Shown here piece by piece: positions 8,826 to 16,073 of a DNA stretch of 16,073 nucleotides. A program made the translations under genes and the position numbers. How positions within the stretch are numbered: the stretch's first letter is position 1; every line of letters begins with the position of its first letter. The stretch comes from Zygnema cylindricum (Eukaryota > Streptophyta > Zygnematophyceae > Zygnematales > Zygnemataceae): NCBI GenBank assembly GCA_037447655.1, contig JBBHKE010000874.1, positions 1 to 16,073 of the forward strand, given 5' to 3'. A model generated the notes under the pieces. That model saw only the letters and a list, made by a program, of their open reading frames with translations, did no database searches and had not been told where the DNA came from.

Positions 8826-9387
8826 GCCTAAATAAGAGAGGCAGAGGCCCCAGCTGAGTAAAGTAAGCTAGAGAGGCATGACCTATGGAAGTAGTAAGCC
8901 GAGATGGTGGAACTCTAGAGCGTGCGGGGTTTCGGCGAGGTAAAAGAGAGGGGTCAGGAAGAGGGGAAGGCTCAGGATCGAGAAGTGAAGGCTCAAGAGG
9001 AGCAAAAGGCCCAAGAAGTGGTGAGTGGGAAAAAACTGTAGGAGAAAGATTATCAAAAAGAGGATCATCTTGGGAAAGTGGGGGAGAGGAGGAACTATCT
9101 TCAAAATTTGTGACAGGATGAAGAGGAAAGGTAGCTGAGTGGCTGGCAAGAGTGATGGGAGCAGTCGGGAAAACAAGGGGGGTAGGAGAAGATCGAAGAG
9201 GAGCGGGACAGAAGGATGATGAGGGAAAAAATATCGGAGGATTAAGATGAGAGGGGTGGGAAGGTGTAAAGTAGGTGAATTCAGATGGTTGAAGAGATTG
9301 AAGGGGAAGGTTTGAGGAAAGAGGGTCATAGAGGGTGAGGGAAAGAAAGTCGGATAATAGGGGAGAGGGGAAGGGAAGGGCATACAA
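8826..9387 (-). pseudogene. pol: copia integrase-RT hinge, Pro/Ser-rich
   Basis: A linker of about 180 residues very rich in Pro, Ser and Leu, with no fold expected. It ends in RRNPARSRVPPSRL (about 8910-8955), matching the RR-S-x-R-x-PP-x-x-L signature that precedes reverse transcriptase in plant copia polyproteins. This fixes the true frame, as opposed to the Leu/Phe-rich frame that overlaps it. A frameshift near 9385 separates it from the integrase frame and another near 8825 from RT; the hinge frame itself runs out at a stop at 8803-8805. It is longer than in many copia elements. Confidence 0.7.
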
Positions 9388-10343
9388 GACAAGGTTTGAA
9401 GAAGTGGCGTTTCTTTGAAAGTTAATCCTCTGGTGGTGATGACGCGATGTTGAAAAGGACTCCAGATGTTGTACGCTTTGGAATTTGGAGCGTACCCAAC
9501 GAAAATGCCACGAAGTGCGCGAGCGCCCAATTTGCCGTCCGATTGGAGGAGATCTTTATATCACGCTTCACAACCAAAGATTCTAAGGTGACGTATATCT
9601 GGTTTATCAGAGGACCATGCTTCCATTGGAGTAGATTTTGGTAAAGCGTTAGTGGGACAAAGATTGCGTAAGTAATTTGCACAAACGACAGCCGCTGCCC
9701 AAAATTCATAAGGCAAATTGGCAAAGTACAGCATGGAGCGTGACATGGCATGTAATGTTCGATTTTACCTTTCTGCTATGCCGTTTTGTTGTGGCGTCCG
9801 AGGCGCCTTTAAATAACGCGAGATTCCATGTTGCATGAAAAATTCAGAAAATTGGTTGGACAAAAATTCGCCACCGTTGTCACTGCGCAAGACCTTGATT
9901 CGTTTGTTGTGAAAATTTTCTGCCAACGCCTTAAATTCCTGAAATCGAGCAAAATCGCCAGATTTATGACAGATTGGATACACGTGTGAAAATCGAGTGG
10001 CGTGGTCAATGAAAGTGACAAAATAAAGGATCCACAATAACTATGCGTGCGCATGGGGCCACACACGTCCGTATGTACAAGTGCAAGTGGTTTGGTGATG
10101 ACGCTAGTGCTTGTGGGAAATGAGTGACGCGACATTTTTCCTTGCACGCAACCGTGACAAAAATCCAAAGATTTGTTAGAAAATGAATTTAGTCCAGTTA
10201 CAAGATTTGGCAAAGTACGCAAACTTTCGCTATTTAAATGACCATATCTTAAATGCCAAAGCGAAAAACTTTCGACGCTAGCACTTAAAGCAAATATCTT
10301 TGGCGTACACTTTGCATTAACGCTACAGTAATAGATCCCTAAC
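9388..10343 (-). pseudogene. pol: copia pre-integrase and integrase, broken
   Basis: Integrase inserts the cDNA copy into host DNA. The zinc-binding HHCC region shows SLWHLRYGHLNSESLRTLPN (about 10205-10264) followed by CHGCVQGK. The catalytic D,D,E residues are visible as HTDVCGP (first Asp, about 10060-10080), LRSDNGGEF (second Asp, about 9879-9905) and PQQNGIAER (Glu, 9768-9794). The frame shifts near 10035, between HSYCGS and YFVTFIDHATRF. A TAA stop (9765-9767) follows GIAER, and a TGA (9561-9563) falls between IFGCEA and YKDLLQSDGKLG. The copia-typical GIFVGYAPNSKAYNIW follows at 9455-9505. Apart from these lesions the domain is long and well conserved, so inactivation may be moderately recent. 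Confidence 0.88.
10336..10343. repeat. Target-site duplication, left copy
   Basis: TCCCTAAC, repeated exactly at 11160-11167. Eight bases is the hAT duplication size. Confidence 0.85.
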
Positions 10344-11159
10344 TAATGTTGGGTATCGGGTAAATTTATATCGCGATAATTTTGATATTCGATATATCGA
10401 ATATCGATCGAGCAAAATCCTCGATATATCGTATCGGGACCAACATAAATTATCGCGACATATATTCTTTTTTTAAATTTAATTTTTTATTTTTTATATA
10501 ATATGTTATCTTAGCGAAAAAAGACAAATTGTGTGATACGCCACGTACGACGTGATTTTCGTTTAGTGACATAAAGGTAGACGCCATAAAATGTAACCGA
10601 CAAAAAAATACTAATTTTGTAATTCATATAATTTCTAACTTAGGGTATGGTTACATCAGGAGGTCTCTTTAATAGTACGGACATCAAAATTTATATATTA
10701 CAGAGGCCTCGGTTACATCGCGTATCGTATGTAAATAAGTTAATACATACGTGTTCTGATTTGAGTGGCTCCACGTAAGTTGACGATCAAATCTCTAAAA
10801 TCGTCAAAGATTTGGAAACCGGCCACCGTACGTGGGTATTACGTACGTGTACTTTGCAATTGTACCGCGTCAATGTACCTCAAATATCTCCTTCACTCTG
10901 CTAACTTCCAGGAAAAAACCGAAATTCTTTTCGGCAAAGATTTTACGGTCACCTTGTCCGAAGGCATGTGACTTTGTAGACTTGTGAAATTTTTCCTTTT
11001 TTTTTTTTAAATAGCCTCGATATATCGGAGCTACGATATATCCACAAATATATCGCAATATTTCGATAATCGTCATATCAAAGCGATATATCGATTATCG
11101 GGTACCTGAAATTCGATATATATCGAATATCGGCAAATGGTCCTCGATACCCAACACTA
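10344..11159. mobile_element. Non-autonomous hAT-type element, TATCGATA-rich
   Basis: The element is 816 bp with terminal inverted repeats TAATGTTGGGTATCG (left) and TAGTGTTGGGTATCG (right, read on the minus strand). The right end fits the hAT consensus YARNG. It has an exact 8-bp duplication (TCCCTAAC). Subterminal regions (10370-10465 and 11020-11130) are crowded with TCGATA, ATATCG and TATATCGA words, which could form many hairpins and resemble transposase-binding subterminal repeats of hAT elements. The interior is AT-rich, with one 68-codon frame at each side and no transposase domain, so it depends on an enzyme encoded elsewhere. A second copy of the left end, with a different interior, starts at 15794. 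Confidence 0.85.
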
Positions 11160-11167
11160 TCCCTAAC
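11160..11167. repeat. Target-site duplication, right copy
   Basis: TCCCTAAC, pairing with 10336-10343. Confidence 0.85.
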
Positions 11168-11214
11168 GCTATTAACGATGGGCAGTGTACAGACAGTGTA
11201 ATACAGTAATGTGT
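11168..11214. repeat. Solo end of a CAGTACACC-family MITE
   Basis: GCTATTAACGATGGGCAGTGTAC (11168-11190, allowing mismatches) matches the right end of the MITEs at 11215 and 12535 (CTAATAACGATTCACGGTGTAC). It directly abuts the hAT target duplication, so the hAT element landed at the border between copia-1 and this MITE fragment. Confidence 0.45.
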
Positions 11215-11421
11215 AGTACACCTTTAATCGTTATTATACTATAGAAATTATTATAGTAAAGAAAAAAATAGCGTCATTCATTCTAATATAGTGCCAAGAG
11301 ACGTGGCAGATTATGGTCCACGTCCTTAAATAGTGTAATTTATTCTATTTAAGGTATCAATGTCAAAATTTTGGGGTGCCGATATAGACTACATAAGGCT
11401 ACTAACGATTACCCGTGTACA
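11215..11421. mobile_element. MITE, CAGTACACC family (copy X1)
   Basis: The element is 207 bp. Its ends are inverted repeats: AGTACACCTTTAATCGTTAT at 11215-11234 and, on the other strand, GTACACGGGTAATCGTTAGT at 11401-11420. It aligns nearly base for base with 12535-12740, in the same orientation. Shared blocks include AGCGTCATTCATTCTAAT, AGACGTGGCAGA, TATGGTCCACGT and AATGTCAAAATTTTGGGGTG. No coding sequence. The superfamily is not clear because the GTAC at each end could belong either to the element or to a duplicated target. Confidence 0.75.
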
Positions 11422-12538
11422 GTACACCGCGAATCGTAATTAGAGTAATGAAAAATATAGAGTAAAAAAACAAAAAAAAAACAATTAGAATAATGAACTC
11501 TAATTTTTGTGATACAACTTTTCACAGAGGAAGTTTACTCTAATTTATTAAAGTATTATATATTGGGTAATGTCGGCAATAATTATCCGCGCTGAAATTA
11601 TGAACACTAAATTACATAGATGTACAAAATCTGTCAGTCCGTGTAGTTTTGACGTCATTATGACGTTATAACTACTTGTCGCGTTGAATGTTGGTTAATG
11701 TTCACACTGACGACGATGCTCTCGACGGACGAGAGTTATGCGAACGACTCTTTTTCGATGTGATTGATTTTTTGTTCACGTGCGAGCGCGATTCTATTAA
11801 ATCATTATTTGTACCTTTTACTTATAAAAGTACAGTTTTGCACGGTCGGACTTCGTCCGTACTCCACACTATTTAAAACGAACCTATATTATAATTTGTT
11901 ACGCTAATTAAACCTTACATTAAATAGAATAATTAAAAAATTAGAATCATTTACTATATTTAAGGTGATAGAGTCAAAATTTAGGGCAACCGAATTAGCT
12001 TTATTTACTCTAATTGCGATTCGCGGTGTACAGTACATCGCGAATCGCAATTATAGTAAATTACTCTAATTCGGTCGCTCGAAATTTTGACTCTATCACA
12101 TGAAATAGAGTAAACGACTCTAATTTTTTCATTATTCTATTTTAGGTAAAGTTTAATTAGCGTTTTCAATTCTAATATAAGTTCGTTTTAAATAGCGTGG
12201 AGTACGGACGGTGTCAGACCGTACAAAATTGTACTTTATTAAATAAAAAAGTACAAGTAATGATGTAATACAGGCCGTTATCATGTAACTGCGTTTTAAC
12301 AAACCGCTTAGTGCAAACGTAATAATGATGATAAACTGTACGTTTTGCCAAATCTTGTATGAATACCTTATTTACATTAGAGGATATTAGCGTGCAAAAT
12401 TAGAGTACTTAAATAAATTAGAGTAAACTTCATAGTTGAAAAAGCTTTATCACATAAATTAGCATTAATTACTCTTTTTTTTTATTTAGTTTTTGTACTC
12501 TAATTTTTTCATTACTCTAATTACGATTTGCGGTGTAC
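11421..12538. mobile_element. Inverted-repeat element flanked by two MITE copies (Y)
   Basis: About 1.1 kb. The left end AGTACACCGCGAATCGTAAT (11421) and right end (minus strand GTACACCGCAAATCGTAATT from 12538) begin inverted arms of about 140 bp (11421-11560 and 12400-12538). Both arms contain TTAGAGTAATGAAAAA and GTTTACTCTAATTTATT. The ends share the CAGTACACC terminus with X1 and X2. The right end overlaps the left end of X2 in one palindromic GGTGTACACC (12532-12541). Between the arms lies the palindrome at 11795-12270. The short frame 11688-11876 is not a recognisable gene. Confidence 0.65.
11795..12270. repeat. Long palindrome with a one-base centre
   Basis: Two arms of about 237 bp meet at a single base (12032) inside GGTGTAC-A-GTACATC. 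Left and right arms match closely, for example GATAGAGTCAAAATTT (11970-11985) with its complement near 12093-12108, CGTCCGTACTCCAC near 11854-11867 with its complement near 12198-12211, and GTACA...GTAC near the outer ends. Each arm starts with the CAGTACA(C/T)CGCGAATCG terminus, so the palindrome looks like two MITE ends or copies joined head to head. RNA from it would form a long hairpin. Confidence 0.75.
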
Positions 12539-12740
12539 ACCTTGAATCGTTATTAGCGTATAAAAATTATTAGTGTAAAGAAACAATTAGCGTCATTCAT
12601 TCTAATTTAGTGCCAGGAGACGTGGCAGAATATGGTCCACGTATTTAAATAGTGTAGTTTATTATATTTAAGGTATCAATGTCAAAATTTTGGGGTGCCG
12701 ATATAGCGTACATAAGGCTAATAACGATTCACGGTGTACT
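12535..12740. mobile_element. MITE, CAGTACACC family (copy X2)
   Basis: The element is 206 bp, the direct-repeat partner of 11215-11421. The left end is GTACACCTTGAATCGTTATT; the right end on the minus strand is AGTACACCGTGAATCGTTAT. It overlaps the right end of the neighbouring inverted-repeat element by the shared GTAC. No coding sequence. Confidence 0.75.
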
Positions 12741-13793
12741 GCCACGCGTATTTCTGCGTTGTCTTTTTCCGACAAGGCTTTCACCTAACTTGTATTCATT
12801 TTGCGCTATGAGTATTTTAGTAATTCAGCAATTAATTTGCATTAGACGGATACAAACCGGCGTCACATATTATTGCTATATAATAAGTTCAATGAGGACG
12901 AAGATGAATCTATTTCCAGTACAAAAACGACAAAGAAATTTCGGCTTGACGGCTTTTACTCGACTACTTTGGTGACGCTTCGGGAATCGCGACGCAAAAA
13001 AAGAACAAATTCACCGACGACATTTTGTACATATGCGTAAAATTATTTTGGATTCAAACTTTTACCGTTCAGACTTCCCAGAGGCTTCGTGGATATTCCA
13101 TTGCCGTACGGAGAATTGAAGTCGAAAATGTTTTGTCCGGATTGTTTGTCTGGGAGCATATCGTGCTCGCGGGTGAAATAACATTTGGCGTCGGTACAGC
13201 AAAACGGATTGGTCACCGTTTTAACCAGAGATCAAAATGTACGAGCTATAAATATTGTACGGTAGACAATGTTTATTGTTTATTTATTTAGTATTACAGC
13301 AATGGAAATGAGCTACGAATGCTTGAACTAAAGGGAAGGTAAGATAACATCATAGAAAATCGATGACGGTCCGATATTTTTTAACTGTTTGAGCGTCCGC
13401 TGTTGCAACAAGCGTCCGAACTTCTAACGAACATGTGAAGGATGTGCTCGGATTTGTTTTCCTCTGGCTATGATCGTAAAAAAAAACTCGTATTGTAGGA
13501 AAATAGTTCGAACTTTAGTATGTTGTACACTTGTACAATTGTACTGTACGATTTTCTGCATCTATTCAATTGGAAATCGTCTGAAAACATTACATAATGG
13601 TCTGTAGTCGTCCACGTCACTAGTAACTTAAAAAAATAGTTCAGAGTCCATGAAGTTATTGACCGTAAGGGCATGACTCATGCTTGCAAGTAGAGTATAG
13701 TACGGTAAACTAACGAACCTTACCTGCACTCTTATTAATTACTAGCTTGTGAAATTACGTCAACGTCGTGTCCAATTGTTCGCGTAAGAATTT
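12741..13793. other. Noncoding stretch, no gene recognised
   Basis: Frames of 88 to 98 codons exist (12679-12975 and 13025-13291), but none has a recognisable domain, and the first begins inside the MITE X2. The GC content around 13050-13210 is slightly higher and less repetitive than the surroundings, so a decayed coding fragment there cannot be excluded. Nothing further is supported. Confidence 0.4.
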
Positions 13794-13801
13794 ATTTGAA
13801 C
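13794..13801. repeat. Target-site duplication, left copy
   Basis: ATTTGAAC, repeated exactly at 14518-14525 on the far side of the element. Confidence 0.75.
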
Positions 13802-14517
13802 CATAGTTCAAAAGTAGGCTTTTTTATGGTAGGCCTTTGGTAGGCGCACAAAACTTTGCACAAAACTCGCGCAACGTAGGCATACTGTATATGTGTGCGT
13901 CGTGCACACTCCTGTACGAACGTCCGAATCTGACGTAATATCAAAGTACAGCGCACGCCGCCGGACGAAATTTGTTAGCGAACTGACACGGCGTAGGATG
14001 ACATTCCATGGGAGAAAAAAACGGGAAAAAAAAAAAAACGCGGACGGGCAACCAAACAAAATTTCTACCGCAGGTTTTGGTAATTTTTTTGGCAGTGTGG
14101 TATTTTTGTTTTTTTATCGTCCCATACTGCCTGGTTGGTCAATTTGAGGCTTTATTTAGTGTGGCCCTCAAAATTGCAGACGCTAATATGACAGATTGTC
14201 CTTTCCTAAGTCGTGTTATGGGCTTTTCATGTGATCTTTTTAAATCGCATACTTTGATCGGAGACCGTCCGATCGTCCAAGTCTGACGGTTTAAATAAAA
14301 AGTCCCTCAAAACTCACAGAAATAATTTTTTTTGTCCGATTTTTTTTCAAAATTTAGACATGTCGTTTAATTCTCTATCGATCGATGTGCAACTCAACCC
14401 TGTTCCTATTTTATTTCATTTTGCGGCCAATACAATATGGGTCTTAAGGGCATATTGTATGTTTTGCGTACAATAGGCATATTGTATGGGCGTACAGTCA
14501 CCTACTTTTGAACTATG
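13802..14517. mobile_element. Second non-autonomous hAT-like element
   Basis: The element is 716 bp with a perfect 17-bp terminal inverted repeat, CATAGTTCAAAAGTAGG (13802-13818), and its reverse complement at 14501-14517. It is flanked by the exact 8-bp direct repeat ATTTGAAC. The size of the duplication and the CA start suggest hAT; a 9-bp reading (Mutator-like) is possible if the terminal C/G belongs to the target. The right subterminal region repeats CATATTGTAT (14451-14460 and 14478-14487) with an inverted copy at 14430-14439. The left side has GCATACTGTATATG at 13878-13891. No transposase domain is visible in its frames of up to 92 codons. Confidence 0.75.
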
Positions 14518-14525
14518 ATTTGAAC
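14518..14525. repeat. Target-site duplication, right copy
   Basis: ATTTGAAC, pairing with 13794-13801. Confidence 0.75.
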
Positions 14526-15124
14526 CGTGAACAGTAAAAGCCCAGATTCCTTGCTTAATGATGTGTTAAAGTTTAATGCGATTGACTATTTACATTGGTG
14601 CAGTACACCGTCGATCGTATTTAGCGTGTATGTTTTTTTTGTCTCTTAAAACATCTTTTCTACGTACATACATGTCGGATTGTGGATCTGACGGTTGCGA
14701 TTGAAAGGTAAGATTCTCAGCTATCGATTCCGGTCTCAAATTGAAAATCGGACAAATGTGTACGGAGAAAATGTGTTTCTAGTGGCGAAAAAAGGGAATT
14801 GATAATGACAGTGAGTGTTTTGGTTCCGGACAGTCACTTACATCATTTTGTCAAAAAACGTACATTTGAAGTACACACATGTACAAATAAAGCACCGTTG
14901 GATACAAATTTGACGGTCAATCGGTTGAGCAACTTTGACTTTTAAAATTTTTTTCAACCGCTTAAAATTATGCCGCGCTTGCGAACGTCGAGCGTCATAA
15001 TAAATTTAGCAATTCACACGGCCGGCGAACGTTTACGGTAATAAAACTGCGGCAACCACATGTAAATAAAAAGTGTTGCTGACAGTCACTTTTTGTCGTT
15101 ATTTGAGCTCCACAGTGAGAGAAC
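14526..15124. other. Noncoding stretch with one MITE-end motif
   Basis: No gene. CAGTACACCGTCGATCG followed by TATTTAGCGTGTA (14601-14630) is another terminus of the CAGTACACC family, but no partner end was found within reach, so it is either a solo end or too diverged to close. Otherwise AT-rich with stops in all frames. Confidence 0.45.
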
Positions 15125-15127
15125 TTA

Positions 15128-15793
15128 GGATGCGTCTCCATGTGCCTAAGTAAGGGTTTTTTTTCTGTCGTTTTCTTGTAAAACTTAGAGCCGTACAGCG
15201 TAAGTTTCAACCGTACAAAAAAAAGAAAAAATGAGAAGTACATTTGTACTACATATTGTCGTTTTGTGTTCTTCGACCAACGGCCATGCCAAAAAACGTC
15301 ATCTTCAAACTTTTATTTAAAACACAAGGAAGATGTGTTTTAAAACAAATATTTTTCGAAAAACAAATAAAAACACGTAGTCGCACGTGTAAGAAATTTC
15401 CAGGAAATTTCAAAAGAATTCAAGCGACGACGAAAAGTGCACGATCCGCTATGTTTTGTCCGTTTGCGTTCAGGTACGACAAAGCAAAGTAAATAATTTG
15501 TTTGGTTTTGTCCGTTTGCGCCTGGTGCGGATTTTATTTCGCCAGGGGTCTCGAGATCCGATGCCATTTCACGTCGCTCGGACAAGAGCACAAAGGCAAA
15601 GTGCATCTTCCTCAACCGTGAAACGGCACAGGCTGGATGGCGGTACGTCTACAATGTCACGAAAACTCATGCGACGTCACAACCTGCTACAAAAAATAGC
15701 GTGCGTCATCACATATTGTAGACGTTGACAGCCGTCACGGGCATTGTCAACGTTTACAATCGTCACACGCTTAAGTAATTATGTCGTTGTTAC
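15128..15793. mobile_element. Tourist/PIF-Harbinger-like element (copy B), interrupted
   Basis: It starts with GGATGCGTCTCCATGTGCC after TTA (15125-15127) and aligns with 2014-2700 in the same direction, with the same clustered CGTCAC motifs near 15655-15765. Homology stops at 15793, where an hAT-type element begins inside the sequence; the remaining 90 bp or so of this copy and its right terminus are not present before the window ends. The frame 15244-15492 covers the same part of the element as 2158-2538 in copy A but reads a different, unconserved protein, so no gene is called. Confidence 0.7.
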
Positions 15794-15935
15794 TAGTGTT
15801 GGGTATCGGGTAGTTTCATATCGCGATAATTTCGATATTCGATATATCGAATATCAATCGAACAGATTCCTCGATATATCGTACCGGGACCAACATAAAT
15901 TATCGCGATATATATCGCAAAAATTGCTTGTCCGT
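15794..15935. mobile_element. Left end of a second TATCGATA-type hAT element
   Basis: TAGTGTTGGGTATCGGGTAG and the following 120 bases match 10344-10465 closely (same TATCGCGATAAT, GATATTCGATATATCG and GGGACCAACATAAATT blocks). Homology stops near 15915, where the interior changes to GTACG-rich sequence. The preceding 8 bp are GTTGTTAC, but the second end and duplication lie outside the window. Confidence 0.7.
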
Positions 15936-16000
15936 ACAGTGAGAGTACGGAAAACTGTACGAAAAACTGTACGAAAAATCGTACGGAAAATCGTACGGAA
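15934..16000. repeat. Short degenerate tandem repeat, GTACG-based
   Basis: Five to six units of about 12 bp built on GTACGGAAAA or GTACGAAAAA (for example ACTGTACGAAAA twice, then TCGTACGGAAAA twice). It forms a clean ladder next to the terminal homopolymers. Confidence 0.7.
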
Positions 16001-16001
16001 A

Positions 16002-16073
16002 CCCCCCCCCCCCCCCCCCCCCCCCCCACCCCCGGGGGGGGGGGGGGGGGGGGGGGGAGAGAAAAAAAAAAAA
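16002..16073. repeat. Homopolymer C / G / A runs at the window end
   Basis: C26, A, C5, then G24, AGAG and A11. The C and G runs are complementary to each other and would form a perfect hairpin. This may be a sequencing or assembly end artefact rather than genome sequence. Confidence 0.7.

Larger units (their letters stand above)
8144..10343 (-). mobile_element. Truncated Ty1/copia retrotransposon, integrase to reverse transcriptase (copia-1)
   Basis: On the minus strand this carries, in order, the pre-integrase domain, integrase, a proline/serine-rich hinge and reverse transcriptase. The order integrase before reverse transcriptase defines Ty1/copia rather than Ty3/gypsy. Gag and protease are missing upstream, and the end of RT plus RNase H are missing downstream. 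The 5' side stops exactly at an hAT-type insertion (10344-11159), and beyond that insertion MITE sequence begins instead of more pol. Three in-frame stops (9765-9767, 9561-9563, 8321-8323) and frameshifts near 10035, 9385 and 8825 make it inactive. Confidence 0.9.

Noticed and set aside
8885-9121. Gly/Arg/Glu-rich plus-strand frame
   Set aside because: It is the antisense shadow of the Pro/Ser-rich hinge.
8883-9530. 215-codon minus-strand Leu/Phe/Pro-rich frame
   Set aside because: Only its start (to about 9388) is real integrase sequence; the rest is the wrong frame of the copia hinge, whose true frame contains RRNPARSRVPPSRL.
13025-13291. 88-codon frame with slightly higher GC
   Set aside because: No recognisable motif, and no supporting neighbouring exon or splice sites that I could defend.
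1-15793. Contig circularity, because copy B breaks near the place in the repeat where copy C starts
   Set aside because: The overlapping parts of B (15760-15793) and C (1-35) differ at many bases, so they are separate copies and do not join.
15934-16000. CRISPR-like array
   Set aside because: Units are about 12 bp with no spacers, and the context is eukaryotic; it is a simple degenerate tandem repeat.
15793-16029. 78-codon minus-strand frame starting with a glycine run
   Set aside because: It is a translation of the terminal homopolymer and the hAT end.

Overview
The window looks like nuclear DNA from a land plant or close streptophyte relative. It holds decayed Ty1/copia retrotransposons with a plant-style gag (CCHC knuckle), surrounded by AT-rich noncoding DNA packed with small inverted-repeat transposons. 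There is no bacterial-style gene packing, no operons and no host gene I can recognise. The species cannot be named from the sequence. Layout: (1) 1-5000 is noncoding. It holds the end of one inverted-repeat element (1-123), two complete ones back to back (1096-2010 and 2014-2788) sharing one TAA between them, and a more diverged element of another family (4321-4849). A hairpin-forming repeat lies at about 5010-5140. (2) 5470-7122, minus strand, is a copia fragment carrying gag, zinc knuckle, a protease remnant and the pre-integrase domain. A 130-bp run of five tight hairpins sits just upstream of gag (7216-7342). (3) 7343-8143 is noncoding, with a promoter-like patch and a cluster of three hairpins. 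(4) 8144-10343, minus strand, is a second, different copia fragment carrying pre-integrase, integrase, hinge and reverse transcriptase. It has three in-frame stops and at least three frameshifts, and is cut off after the VDD motif. (5) 10344-11159 is a non-autonomous hAT-type element with a perfect 8-bp target duplication. (6) 11215-12740 is a nested cluster: two 206-207-bp direct copies of a MITE flank a 1.1-kb inverted-repeat element, whose centre is a palindrome of about 476 bp. (7) 13802-14517 is a second hAT-like element, again with a perfect 8-bp duplication. (8) 15128-15793 is another copy of the first inverted-repeat family, broken by an insertion of the 10344-type hAT element, whose far end is not seen before the window ends in C, G and A runs. 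Nothing here works as a gene system today: both copia polyproteins are broken, and the DNA elements have no recognisable transposase, so they must have been moved by proteins encoded elsewhere. The value of the window is its layered insertion history and the unusual palindromic MITE cluster.
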